64,000 nt of DNA, taken from Acidisoma sp035492295. GTDB lineage: Bacteria > Pseudomonadota > Alphaproteobacteria > Acetobacterales > Acetobacteraceae. Shown here in pieces: positions 33,472-42,996 of this stretch. The stretch is from NCBI RefSeq assembly GCF_035492295.1, contig NZ_DATJJK010000099.1:1-64000 (forward strand), read 5' to 3'. A model generated the notes under the pieces. It did no database searches, was not told the origin of the DNA, and saw only the letters and a list, made by a program, of their open reading frames with translations. Made by a program: the position numbers and the translations under genes. Each line of letters begins with the position of its first letter. The stretch's first letter is position 1.

Positions 33472-34197
33472 TTACGGGTTGTAGGCGTTGTCACTGCCGA
33501 GGAAGGTGGTCAGCGCCGCCTGTCCTTCCTGCTCGGCCTGCGCCTCATTGGCGCCTTGCACCGCCTCCGCCCGGCCCTGTGTTGCCAGCAATGTCTGCAA
33601 CTGCAATTGCTGCTTGATGGAGAGCGCCAGCAATTGATTGGTCGCCTGGCTCACGGCGAGATTGCCGGTCGCGGCCTGCGAGGCATCCACCAAGGTCGAG
33701 AGTTTTTTTGAGTCCGATTGCACCGTCTGCGCAATCTGCGATTGCACGGTCATCGTCTGCTGGAAGGCATCGCGCGCATTCTGCCAGCGCGTCTGCGCAT
33801 TGCTCAGCAGGCTGGAGATGCTGGTGCCGGCGCTGTAGTTTTGCGGATAGAGCTGATTGAACGCGGCCTCGACGGATTGCACCTGGAAGCTGATGCCCTG
33901 CGCCTGGTTCATGAGGTCGCCAATCTGAGTCAGATCGCTGGTGATGCCGGACAAGGACGAGACATTCAGGCTGGTGAGATTCCTCGTCTCGTTCTCCAGC
34001 ATGGTGGCTTCGTTCTGAAGTGAGGCAATCTGGTTATTGATCTGTTGCAGCAGCCGTGCGGCCTCGATAACATTTTGCGCGAGGTTGGCTGCATCGATCA
34101 CTGGCACCGCTGCCCACACCGGTTGAGGAACGGCAAGTGCCGTGGACGCCGCGAGGACGAGTGCTGCGGCACCGGCTCGAAGGGCATGGGTTCTCAT
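33472..34197 (-). CDS. trbJ: Conjugal transfer protein TrbJ (VirB5-like)
   Basis: A 241-residue periplasmic protein. The signal peptide MRTHALRAGAAALVLAASTA ends near VWA-AV; the mature protein is helical and coiled-coil rich (NQIASLQNEATMLENETRNL) and rich in Gln and Ser, like VirB5-type pilus-tip adhesins. The start overlaps the trbE stop (ATGA). Confidence 0.92.
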   Translation of the reverse strand: MRTHALRAGAAALVLAASTALAVPQPVWAAVPVIDAANLAQNVIEAARLLQQINNQIASLQNEATMLENETRNLTSLNVSSLSGITSDLTQIGDLMNQAQGISFQVQSVEAAFNQLYPQNYSAGTSISSLLSNAQTRWQNARDAFQQTMTVQSQIAQTVQSDSKKLSTLVDASQAATGNLAVSQATNQLLALSIKQQLQLQTLLATQGRAEAVQGANEAQAEQEGQAALTTFLGSDNAYNP

Positions 34198-36650
34198 GGC
34201 AGGTTTCCCTGTCGGGATGGAAAGCGGCCGAGCAGATCCGCAGCCCAATCGAGATCGGGACTGCGAAGAAACTCAGCCGCGAAATCCTCCGGCCTATGCT
34301 CGGCGAGTATATGGTCGATGCGCTGCTGGTCGGCAGGGGACGATGCACCGCAGAGCGCCAATGCAATCGGGCCCAGCCCCAGCTCGAATAGCCGGTTGCC
34401 GCGGCGGGATTGCAGATAGTAATGCCGCTTCGGCGTGGCGCGGGCGATCAACTCGATCTGGCGCTCGTTGAGGCCGAAGCGTTCATAAGCGGCGCGGCCC
34501 TGGGGTTCGACGGCGCGATCATTCGGCAGGAAGATGCGCTGGGAGCAGGACTCGATGATGGTGGGCGCGATGGAACTATCCGCGATATCGGCCAGCGACT
34601 GCGTGGCGAAGACCACAGCGACATTCTTCTTGCGCAGCACCTTCAGCCATTCGCGGATGCGCGCGGCAAACAACGGATTGTCCAGATAGACCCAGGCTTC
34701 GTCGAGAATTAGCAGGGTCGGCCGGCCGTCGAAGCGATCCTCCAGCCGATGGAACAGATAGCTCAGCACCGGCAGGATCGCGGCGGCCTCGTGCATCAGA
34801 TCCTCGGTCTCGAAGCACTGCACCTCGGCGAGTGCCAAGCTGTTCTCGGCGGCATCGAGAAGCCGGCCGAAGGGACCGTCCAGGGTGTAGGGCATCAGCG
34901 CCGCCTTCAGCGCATTCGACTGCAGCAGGACGGAGAGGCCGGTCAGCGTCCGCTCGTCGGCGGGTGCCGAGGCCAGGCTGGTCAAGGCCGACCAGACTGC
35001 TTCCTTGACCTCCGGGGTGACATTGACCCGCTCATGGGCCAGCAGACCCGAAATCCATTCGGCGGCCCAACTCCGCTCGGCGGGATCGTCGATGTTCCGC
35101 AGCGGCTGGAAAGCAAGTGAGCCATCGGAACCCAAGGCATGATGCTCGCCGCCCATGGCGAGCACGGCGGCACGCGCCGAGAAGCCCTTGTCGAAGATGT
35201 AAAGCTGGGAATGGGCGTAACGGCGGAACTGCAGGGCGAGCAGCGCCAGCAGCACGGATTTACCGGCGCCGGTCGGCCCGACGATCAGCATATGACCGAC
35301 ATCGCCGACATGGGTCGAGAACCGGAACGGCGTCGAGCCCCTGGTCTCGGCATGGAACAGGGCAGGACCATCCAGATGATCGTTGCGTGCGGGCCCCGCC
35401 CAGACCGAAGAAAGCGGCACCAAATGCGCCAGGTTCAGCGTGTGCACGATCGGCTGGCGGACATTGGCGTAAGGGTGCCCCGGCAAGCTGCCGAGCCAGG
35501 CCTCGACGGCGTTGAGGCCCTCACGGATGCAGGTGAAGCCGGCACCATTGATGATGCGCTCGACCGCCCGGCGTTTTTCTTCAGCATGCAGCCGGTTCTC
35601 GTCCATCACCGTGATGGTCGCCGTCAGATAGCCGAACGCGACATGATCGCCGCCCAGGGCCTGCAGCGCCTGGTCGGCATCGTGCATTTTGTTGTCGGCG
35701 TCGGAGTCGGTGAGCTGGGCCGGCTGGTTGTAGAGCACCTCGCGCATCAGCGCGGCAATGGACTTACGCTTGTTGAACCATTGCCGCCGCAACCTGGTCA
35801 GCGTCTTCGTCGCCACGGTCTTGTCGAGGGCGATGAAGCGCGTCATCCAGCGATAGGCGAAATCCTGGTGGTTCAGCGCATCGAGAATGCCGGGGCCGGT
35901 CATGCCCGGAAACCCCAGCACCGTGACGCTGCGCAGATGCTTGTCGCCCAGCATCGGCTCGATGCCACCGCTGAGCGGCGTATCGGCCAGGATGGCATCG
36001 AGATAGAGCGGCGTCTCGGGCACCGCAACCGCATGGCGCCCGGTCGAGATCGTATTGTGCAGGTAGGTCAGCGTGCCGGCATCGTCGAGCGCCTCGACCT
36101 CCGGCATGAAGCCCGCGAGCAGATCGCGCACACGCTCTGTCTCGGCGATGAAGGCGTCCAGCTCCCGACGCCAGTCCCTGCCCTTCCCCGGTTCGGCGCG
36201 TTCGAGCAGTGCTTGCTCGGCGCGGGTCACCTGATCAGGTGGGGGCCTAAAGAGCAGGGTCAGATGATAGGCGCTCTCGTAATGCGCGCGCCTACGATGA
36301 GAAAACGGCGAGGCGTCGTCATTCTCGAATGCGGCGCGGCGCTCCTCATCCACCAGCCAAGACGCAGCGTCAGGAAAGATCGAATCCGGATAGCCTGGCG
36401 CTTCGAACCGTTCCGCCTCGAAGAACAGCACCCAGCCCGATCCGAAACGGCGAAGCACATTGTTCAGCCGAGCGCAGGCGCCCACCAGCTCCGCTTCCGT
36501 GGCGCTCTCCAGGTCTGGTCCGCGGAAGCGCAGCGTGCGCTGGAAGCTGCTATCCTTATTCAGGACGACCCCGGGGGCCGCGAGCATCGCCCAGGGCAGA
36601 TGATCAGCGAGCCGGTCGCCGGTGCGTCGGTATTCGGAGAGGTTCAGCAT
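34194..36650 (-). CDS. trbE: Conjugal transfer ATPase TrbE (VirB4-like)
   Basis: An 818-residue ATPase powering assembly and substrate movement in the type IV channel. Walker A is GPTGAGKS at 458-465 and Walker B PTLLILDEAWVYLDNP; a RAFATQS-type motif appears as VVFATQSLADI. Length is that of the family, so the gene looks intact. It overlaps trbD by seven bases upstream and trbJ by four downstream. Confidence 0.96.
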   Translation of the reverse strand: MLNLSEYRRTGDRLADHLPWAMLAAPGVVLNKDSSFQRTLRFRGPDLESATEAELVGACARLNNVLRRFGSGWVLFFEAERFEAPGYPDSIFPDAASWLVDEERRAAFENDDASPFSHRRRAHYESAYHLTLLFRPPPDQVTRAEQALLERAEPGKGRDWRRELDAFIAETERVRDLLAGFMPEVEALDDAGTLTYLHNTISTGRHAVAVPETPLYLDAILADTPLSGGIEPMLGDKHLRSVTVLGFPGMTGPGILDALNHQDFAYRWMTRFIALDKTVATKTLTRLRRQWFNKRKSIAALMREVLYNQPAQLTDSDADNKMHDADQALQALGGDHVAFGYLTATITVMDENRLHAEEKRRAVERIINGAGFTCIREGLNAVEAWLGSLPGHPYANVRQPIVHTLNLAHLVPLSSVWAGPARNDHLDGPALFHAETRGSTPFRFSTHVGDVGHMLIVGPTGAGKSVLLALLALQFRRYAHSQLYIFDKGFSARAAVLAMGGEHHALGSDGSLAFQPLRNIDDPAERSWAAEWISGLLAHERVNVTPEVKEAVWSALTSLASAPADERTLTGLSVLLQSNALKAALMPYTLDGPFGRLLDAAENSLALAEVQCFETEDLMHEAAAILPVLSYLFHRLEDRFDGRPTLLILDEAWVYLDNPLFAARIREWLKVLRKKNVAVVFATQSLADIADSSIAPTIIESCSQRIFLPNDRAVEPQGRAAYERFGLNERQIELIARATPKRHYYLQSRRGNRLFELGLGPIALALCGASSPADQQRIDHILAEHRPEDFAAEFLRSPDLDWAADLLGRFPSRQGNLP

Positions 36651-36907
36651 GCGAGGTATCCCCGCTGTCGGAGATGACGCACCAGCACGGGCGCAAAATC
36701 CGGATCACGCTTGGCGGCAAAGACACTGAGCGTGTGCAGCGCCATCCAGAGCAGCAACCCGGGCACCCACATCTGAAGCCCGAGCCCGAGCGCGGCGGCC
36801 AGCGTGCCGTTGACGATGGCGATGCCGCGCGGCGCGCCGCCGAGCAGGATGGGCTCGGCGAGCGCGCGATGCAGCGGCACCTCGAAACCGGAGACGCTGA
36901 CACCCAT
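36644..36907 (-). CDS. trbD: Conjugal transfer protein TrbD (VirB3-like)
   Basis: An 87-residue inner-membrane protein with two adjacent hydrophobic segments (IAIVNGTLAAALGLGLQMWVPGLLLWMAL). FEVPLHRALAEPILLGGAPR is the conserved opening of TrbD/VirB3. It overlaps trbE and abuts trbC by one base, consistent with a tightly coupled operon. Confidence 0.92.
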   Translation of the reverse strand: MGVSVSGFEVPLHRALAEPILLGGAPRGIAIVNGTLAAALGLGLQMWVPGLLLWMALHTLSVFAAKRDPDFAPVLVRHLRQRGYLAC

Positions 36908-37248
36908 CAGACCAGCGCCCCGCCGCCGAAACCAAAGAAGGAGAGAAAGAACGAGCTTGCGGAAAAGGCGATCGAGAGTCCGAAGACAATCTGGATCAGG
37001 CGGCGGAAGCCGCCGCTGGTCTCGCCGAAGGCGAGGCTGAGGCCGGTGACGATGATGATCATCACGGCGATGATCTTGGCCACAGGACCTTCGACGGATT
37101 CCAGAATATCTTCGAGCGGTGTCTCCCAGGGCATGTTCGTCCCGGAGGCATAGGCAACCCCGGCGAGCAGCGGCAGCATCGCGATGCCGGCGGCCAGGCG
37201 GCGCAGGAGCCGGCGGAGCGGAGAGGACGCGGGTGCAGACACAAGCAT
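36907..37248 (-). CDS. trbC: Conjugal transfer pilin TrbC (VirB2-like)
   Basis: A prepilin of 113 residues from the chosen ATG. A basic N-terminus and hydrophobic leader (LLRRLAAGIAMLPLLAGVAYASG) are followed by the mature pilin with two membrane helices (VAKIIAVMIIIVTGLSLAF and IQIVFGLSIAFSASSFFLSFFGFGGG). AAAGGG precedes this ATG; longer starts would overlap trbB. It forms the conjugative pilus. Confidence 0.92.
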   Translation of the reverse strand: MLVSAPASSPLRRLLRRLAAGIAMLPLLAGVAYASGTNMPWETPLEDILESVEGPVAKIIAVMIIIVTGLSLAFGETSGGFRRLIQIVFGLSIAFSASSFFLSFFGFGGGALV

Positions 37249-37267
37249 GGCAAACCCTTTCTGGTGA

Positions 37268-38284
37268 TCAGACATCGTGCGAGGCACGGAGCCGGTGGGG
37301 GTCGAGGTCGGTAACGGCATAGTCTCCGTCGACGTCGAGGCCAGTGACTTCGCTGATGCTCTCGACGCGGCGGGTGGTGCCGCGGCCCTGGATGAAGACG
37401 ATGATGTCCACCGCTTCGGCGATCAGCCGGCGCGGGACGGTGACAACTGCCTCTTGGATGAGCTGTTCGAGCCGGTAGAGCGCCGCCCTGCCGGAATTGG
37501 CATGAATGGTGGCGATCCCGCCGGGATGGCCCGTATTCCAGGCCTTCAGCATGTCGAGAGCTTCCACGCCGCGGACCTCGCCGACGATGATGCGGTCCGG
37601 CCGCAAGCGCAGGGTGGAGCGCACCAGATCGGCGAGGGACACCACGCCCGGCCGCGTGCGCAGCGCGACACTGTCGGGTGCGGAGCATTGCAGTTCGCGC
37701 GTGTCTTCGAGGAGAATGACCCGCTCGTCGAGCCCGGCCATCTCGGCGAGCAGGGCATTGGCGAGTGTCGTCTTGCCGGAGCTGGTGCCGCCGACGAGTA
37801 GGAGATTGCGGCGCGCGACCACCGCCTCACTCAGGAGCTTCGCCTGCGACGGCCGCATTGTGCGCTCGGCAACATAGTCACTGAGGGTGTAGACGCGCGC
37901 CGCCGGCTTCCGGATCGTGAAGCACGGTGCCAACGAAATCGGCGGCAGGATGCCTTCGAAGCGCTCTCCGGCCACACCCTCATCCCGCGGCGGCAGCTCG
38001 GCGCTGACCACTGGACTACCGGCATGGACTTCGACCCGGACATGGGAGGCGACGAGGCGGATGATCCGCTCAACCGCGGCAGCACCCAGCCGCACGCCGG
38101 TGTCGCTCCGGCCCTCGCCGAGACGGTCAAGACGCAGCGCGCCATCGGGATTGACCATGACTTCGATGACGGCCGGATCGGCAAGTGCCGCCACTATCTC
38201 CTGGCCCATGGCGGTGCGCAGCATGGCACGCCGCCGTTCCAGTGATTGGCTGGCGTGGGCTTCCGGGCGGAACGGGCCGCTCAT
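37268..38284 (-). CDS. trbB: Conjugal transfer ATPase TrbB (VirB11-like)
   Basis: A 338-residue hexameric traffic ATPase. Walker A GGTSSGKTT lies at 165-173; an Asp box (VILLEDTRELQC), Walker B (RPDRIIVGEVRGVEALDML) and His box (NTGHPGGIATIHANS) are all present. It switches the secretion system between pilus building and DNA transfer. First of the trb genes; it overlaps the upstream CopG-like gene by four bases. Confidence 0.95.
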   Translation of the reverse strand: MSGPFRPEAHASQSLERRRAMLRTAMGQEIVAALADPAVIEVMVNPDGALRLDRLGEGRSDTGVRLGAAAVERIIRLVASHVRVEVHAGSPVVSAELPPRDEGVAGERFEGILPPISLAPCFTIRKPAARVYTLSDYVAERTMRPSQAKLLSEAVVARRNLLLVGGTSSGKTTLANALLAEMAGLDERVILLEDTRELQCSAPDSVALRTRPGVVSLADLVRSTLRLRPDRIIVGEVRGVEALDMLKAWNTGHPGGIATIHANSGRAALYRLEQLIQEAVVTVPRRLIAEAVDIIVFIQGRGTTRRVESISEVTGLDVDGDYAVTDLDPHRLRASHDV

Positions 38285-38766
38285 GGTCTCTCTCCCGGCC
38301 GGCTATGGCCTTCCGGCGGCGTCGCTCCTGCCGCCGGCATATGACTGGGGGGCTGACCACCATCCCTCTCCTCCTGCCCGAAGGCGCGGCCGCCACGGGC
38401 GATGTGCCGTCCCACCTGGTCGATGAAGGCCTGGAAGCGGTCACGGCCAACGGCGCGCGCCGCCTGGTCGGGCTCGGGCAAGGGGGCGTTGATCGTGAGG
38501 TAGTAACGGATGAAGAGAGCCAGGCTCTCCAGCAAGATCTGCTGGTCGCGCTCGATGCGTGCGAGCTGGGCGCTGACACGGTCCAACCTCAGCGCGAAGC
38601 GATCATCGAGCTCCTTGGTACCGCGGCGGGTCAGCCAGGCTTGTACCGCATCGGCGAGGATTGCGGATTTGGAAGCACCGGGCTTGGCAGCGAGTGCCTC
38701 GAGCTTCTCAGCGACATCCGCGGAAAGGTAAAGCTGATGACGGGTTTTGAATTGCTTGCTCATCAT
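38281..38766 (-). CDS. CopG/ribbon-helix-helix protein between traG and trbB
   Basis: A 161-residue protein. The N-terminal half reads KTRHQLYLSADVAEKLEALAAKPGASKSAILADAVQAWLTRRG, a ribbon-helix-helix DNA-binding domain; a helical stretch (LDRVSAQLARIERDQQILLESLALFIRYYL) follows and the tail is polar. A CopG-like gene in exactly this spot is typical of traG-trbB junctions in such elements, where it probably regulates transfer genes. Confidence 0.85.
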   Translation of the reverse strand: MMSKQFKTRHQLYLSADVAEKLEALAAKPGASKSAILADAVQAWLTRRGTKELDDRFALRLDRVSAQLARIERDQQILLESLALFIRYYLTINAPLPEPDQAARAVGRDRFQAFIDQVGRHIARGGRAFGQEERDGGQPPSHMPAAGATPPEGHSRPGERP

Positions 38767-38772
38767 CTCCCC

Positions 38773-40821
38773 TCAGAAATCCGGCAGGAGGTCGCGGTCG
38801 GGATTGCGATGCAGATCACCCTCGTTCATCGCATGAGCGCGATTGACGCTGCCGGCCTCCTGCACCCGGTCCATTGCCGCCTTGTCGGCGCCGATGTCGG
38901 TGTCTTCGTCGAGACCGAGGTCGACGGCCTGTTCTGTGGCGTACGACCATACCTTCCTGTCATCGGGCGAACCTGGATGGCGCTGACGCTGAAGGCCGCC
39001 TTCGTCCTCCGGAGAATCGGCGATGCCCTCATCTTTGGCGGCGGCGAGACCCAGATGCACACCGCGCACCTGGCCGCCCCAATCGTCAGGCCGAGCAGCG
39101 GGAGGGTCCAGATAGCCCTTCTCTGCCAGCGCTGGCGCCGGGGCGACGCGCCCGGTGAAATTCCGATCTTCGAAGTAGCGGAGCTTCTTCGCGCGGATCG
39201 GAGCGAGGCCCGAGACCAACACCAGCTCGTCGGCGGGCGGCAGCTGCATCACCTCGCCGGGTGTCAGCAGCGGCCGGGCCGTCTCCTGGCGGCTGACCAT
39301 GACATGCCCGAGCCAAGGGGAGAGCCGATGACCTGCGTAATTGCGCTGAGCCCGCAATTCCGTGGCCGTACCAAGGGCGTCGGAGATACGCTTCGCCGTC
39401 CGCTCGTCATTGCTGCTGAAGGCAATGCGGACATGGCAGTTGTCGAGAATAGCATTGTTCTCGCCATAGGCTTTGGAAATTTGGTTCAGCGATTGCGCGA
39501 TCAGATAGGCGCGGATGCCGTAGCCGGCCATGAAGGGCAGCGCCGTCTCGAAGAAATCGAGCCTGCCCAAAGCGGGGAACTCGTCCAGCATCATCAGGAG
39601 CTGGTGCTTCCGCCGCTTGGCCGGATCACCCTCGAGCCGCTCGGTCAGGCGCCGGCCGACCTGGTTCAGCACCAGGCGCACCAGCGGCTTCGTCCGGGAA
39701 ATGTCCGAAGGCGGGATGACGAGATAGAGCGAGACCGGCCGCTCGGCATCCACGAGATCGCTGATCCGCCAGTCGCAGGCGGCGGTGGTCGCCGCGACCG
39801 TGGGATCACGGTAGAGACCGAGGAACGACATCGCCGTCGAGAGCACGCCGCTGCGCTCGTTCTCGGATTTGTTGAGCACCTCGCGTGCGGCGCTAGCGAC
39901 GACGGGATGGACGCACGGATGCTCGGGCGTGCCGAGATGGTTGGTCCCCATCATCCGGCGCAGAGTGTGCGCAAAGCTGCGTTGCGGATCGGAGAGAAAG
40001 GTCGCGACGCGCGCCAGCGTCTTCTCCTCCTCGGCGTAGAGGACGTGGAGGATGGTGCCGACCAGGAGGGAATGACTGGTTTTCTCCCAGTGGGAGCGGC
40101 GTTCCAGCGCGCCTTCGGGATCGACCAGGATGTCGGCGATGTTCTGCACGTCGCGGACCTCGTCCGGCCCTTTGCGCACCTCCAGCAACGGGTTGTAGCG
40201 GGCGGAGCGTGGGTCGGTCGGATTGAACAGCAGAGCGTGGCTGAACCGGCTGCGCCAGCCGGAGGTCAGTTCCCAGTTCTCACCCTTGATATCGTGGATG
40301 ACAGCCGAGCCCGTCCAGGACAGCAAGGTCGGGATAACCAGGCCGACACCCTTGCCGGAACGGGTTGGGGCAAAAGCCATGACATGCTCCGGACCGTCAT
40401 GGCGGAGGTAATGCTTGCCCAGGCGACCGAGGAAAACGCCCGCGGCACGGAACAGGCCGGCCGCCGCGATCTCCCGGTTCGTCGCCCAGCGCGAGGATCC
40501 ATAGGTCGTGACCAGCCGGGATTGCCGCGCCCGCCAGAGTGAGCCGACGATGGCGACCGCACAACCGAGCAGACCGCTCGATGCCGCGATGGCGCCCGCC
40601 TCGTTGAAGATCCGCGGGGCATAGGCGTCGTAGGAATACCACCACAGGAAAAGCTGCCAGGGCCGGTAGATTGCGCAACCGATCACCGCGAACCATGGTG
40701 CGCCGAGCTGCGCCTGGAAGCCAAGCTGGGCCGCGCACCATTCCGTGGCGAACCATACGCCCGCGATGACGATGGCAAAGACGATGAGTATCTGGCCGAT
40801 GAGAAGCTTTGTCGGGGTCAT
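38773..40821 (-). CDS. traG: Type IV coupling protein TraG (VirD4-like)
   Basis: A 682-residue coupling ATPase that docks the relaxase-DNA complex to the channel. Two or three N-terminal membrane segments are followed by the NTPase domain with Walker A FAPTRSGKGVGLVIP and Walker B HQLLMMLDEFPALGRLDFFE. The C-terminal 100 residues are acidic and low in conservation, as usual. The start MTPTKLLIG has GGAG 10 bases upstream. No relaxase gene follows in the expected upstream position. Confidence 0.95.
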   Translation of the reverse strand: MTPTKLLIGQILIVFAIVIAGVWFATEWCAAQLGFQAQLGAPWFAVIGCAIYRPWQLFLWWYSYDAYAPRIFNEAGAIAASSGLLGCAVAIVGSLWRARQSRLVTTYGSSRWATNREIAAAGLFRAAGVFLGRLGKHYLRHDGPEHVMAFAPTRSGKGVGLVIPTLLSWTGSAVIHDIKGENWELTSGWRSRFSHALLFNPTDPRSARYNPLLEVRKGPDEVRDVQNIADILVDPEGALERRSHWEKTSHSLLVGTILHVLYAEEEKTLARVATFLSDPQRSFAHTLRRMMGTNHLGTPEHPCVHPVVASAAREVLNKSENERSGVLSTAMSFLGLYRDPTVAATTAACDWRISDLVDAERPVSLYLVIPPSDISRTKPLVRLVLNQVGRRLTERLEGDPAKRRKHQLLMMLDEFPALGRLDFFETALPFMAGYGIRAYLIAQSLNQISKAYGENNAILDNCHVRIAFSSNDERTAKRISDALGTATELRAQRNYAGHRLSPWLGHVMVSRQETARPLLTPGEVMQLPPADELVLVSGLAPIRAKKLRYFEDRNFTGRVAPAPALAEKGYLDPPAARPDDWGGQVRGVHLGLAAAKDEGIADSPEDEGGLQRQRHPGSPDDRKVWSYATEQAVDLGLDEDTDIGADKAAMDRVQEAGSVNRAHAMNEGDLHRNPDRDLLPDF

Positions 40822-41315
40822 GGTCGCTGTCTCCGCCGGACAGCGGCAAACGCGCATCCGGATCGCGAGACAGGACTCGGGCGAAACGCCGAAAAGAGAA
40901 ATATGCTTTGTTTACGCCCAGTTAGGTTTATCTACGCTCCAGCGGCCGGGTGGATATTTGGACGTAAGAGGGCATAACTAGTTGGGCAGGCGGCGTGTGT
41001 TGGGAACACTCTCGCTTCAATCACAGACGACTGCAGCCGATTCACTTCGAGCATCTTGGTTGGGTGTAACAGAACAAATCTATGTCCGACTGGGTCAGTT
41101 GATGGGACCGTCAAATATGACGATAAGCGTGGCCCGAAATGGCCGTCGCTTCGGCCTTGTGGGATGCGCCCCTTGCTCGGGTGCCTCGCGCCGGATATCG
41201 CCCAGATGTCCGATACCTACGAAATAGCGCGGATCCAACTCCGGCAATTCCTGTCTGCCGAGCATTTCTTCTTGCTCGAACGCGCCTTACCTCGCTCCCG
41301 GTCGCTCTCCATCGG
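40822..41315. other. Gene-free stretch upstream of traG
   Basis: About 490 bases, AT-rich near 40900-41080, with no reading frame that resembles a known protein. It should contain the promoter for the traG-trb operon. In related elements this is where a relaxase or processing genes start, but no trace of them is seen here. Confidence 0.5.
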
Positions 41316-42370
41316 TCAATGTCCGATTGAAGCAATGACGGCATTGAAATCCGGCGGCACTCCGTCCGCCCGGCCCACCGCGCCGTCCGACTCCCGCCAG
41401 ATCAGAGTCGGAGTCCCCTTGAGATGCAGCGCTGCTGCCACCTGCATGTTGCGTGCAAGAAGCGCCGGCGCATCCGGTGATGGGGTGCCCTTGAGAGAGC
41501 CGCTGGTCCGGTCCGCCACCACCTGTTCCGCCGGCTCGCCGACCATAATTTTCGCGGCCGGTGTGCTAAGACCATCATCCTCATAGTCCAGCACCGAAAT
41601 GGGAATTACCGAGAGCCGACCTTTCCGGCTTGCACGTAGAGCTGAAGCTGCTGCATCGCTCGCACAGATAAGACACAGACCGGGTCGATAAACATCCACA
41701 GATGCGATGCATCGGAAGGCCCGACCGTGCCGTAGGCAGTCTCCTGAACGAGGGCCAATTGCGAAGCCGGGGGCGCCTCAGCCGCTGTGGGCGATGCCTT
41801 GGTTTCCGGTCCAAGCCGGACGGTCGGGACGGCGCCGGCGATAATCTTGACTTGGTCACGCGTTACGTCCCGGCGCGCCTGGTCCCACGTGATGCCGCCG
41901 ACCACCGCCCGCGCATCCGGCGCGACATAGAAGACCTGGAAAGCGTTGCCGTTCTTCGCCAAAACCCTCCGCATCCCATGCTCCGTTCCCAGATCGAAAA
42001 GCGTCGCGCCGGCGAATGCGACGCGCTGAAGCGCGGGCACCGAGGCGATTTCGCTCTCGCGCACTGCCGGCGACTCCGGTTGTGTCGTGGCCTGCGCGCC
42101 AATTGCCGCCGGCGGAGCAATCGAAACCGCCGTTGCGCCTGGGGGCGCGTACGGAGGAATTAGAGGGGCGAGCTTTGCCGCCTGTTGCTGTGGATCGACG
42201 GCGGGCGGAACGGGAACGGACGGGGCGGTCGCGCTACTCCCGGTTCTCTGGTTGTCCACAATGGCGGCAGCCTTCTGTGGAGAGGGAGGCACCGCACAAG
42301 TCGGGCCGCTTGCGGCCACGGCCGCCACGGGATCCAAGAGTAACGTGGTCGCGAAAAGCAGGTGTCGCAT
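41316..42370 (-). pseudogene. Frameshifted DsbC/DsbG-like disulfide isomerase
   Basis: The upstream part encodes a signal peptide (MRHLLFATTLLLDPVAAVAA), a proline-rich linker and a thioredoxin-fold start, SHLWMFIDPVCVLSVRAMQQL, then stops at VQAGKVGSR. The next frame continues RLSVIPISVLDYEDDGLSTPAAKI and ends with KGTPTLIWRE, the cis-Pro loop of DsbC/G proteins. One missing base near 41610-41620 explains the break. The active site reads CVLS rather than CxxC, so the ancestor was a monothiol or already degenerate protein. Homologues travel with trb-type elements. Sequencing error cannot be excluded. Confidence 0.75.
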
Positions 42371-42996
42371 AAGAAGGCTCCTTTCCTCGAAGGAGCTTCC
42401 CTCGCCTCATCGCGAACGAGGCGATCAAATTTACGTCGACAAGCCCGAACCGGAATAGTGTCCTCGGCGATGCAGCCCGGCTCCTGGCATACACGTGGGC
42501 ATATGGGAGAGCCAAAGGCTCTAAGGGCCCGGGTTTGGCTTCACGTCACCGCCTCACATTCCCGCATGGATCTTAATTTTTGAGCAACAAGAGATGAAAA
42601 TGTCGCTACGCGAGGGTTGCGCGACGACGGCCGCCGCTCTCCACGTCGTCGCGTTCGCTTACTTCATGATGAGGCAAGTAGCTACTCTGGTCTCAGGTGC
42701 CTAACATCCTTGGGCGTGCCCGATTCTTGAATCTACGCGATGCAAGGCTTGCACGGACGCAACGCCGGGTGCGGCGATCCACCTGGACCTTCTTAGATGT
42801 GGAGAGCGTCGTGAGGGCGTGCATCATCAGTTCAGGCATTTTAGATTGGCGGCGATGGCGAGAGGTTACCAGACACGCGGCAGAACGCGCAGTTCCCTCG
42901 AAGCTGCAAGCACAGCACGGGAAGGCAGAGCAACCCGCGTCCCAACGCGTCACCGTCGAGATCTCCACCTCATTCAATCGTGAAATCGGTCCTGCT
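42371..42996. other. Gene-poor stretch between the transfer region and the decay zone
   Basis: About 625 bases without a convincing gene. A frame that runs into the chalcone-isomerase-like gene is open for its last 300 bases but shows no recognisable protein. The right edge of the integrated element may lie here; no copy of the tRNA-Gly 3' end was seen. Confidence 0.4.

Noticed and set aside
31669..33711. A 680-codon plus-strand open frame over trbF and trbL
   Set aside because: Shadow of trb genes; repetitive acidic/His/Gly composition from the complementary strand of Ala/Gly-rich coding.
38185..40542. A 785-codon plus-strand open frame
   Set aside because: It is antisense to traG and the CopG-like gene, contains no recognisable domain, and long antisense frames are expected in GC-rich DNA.
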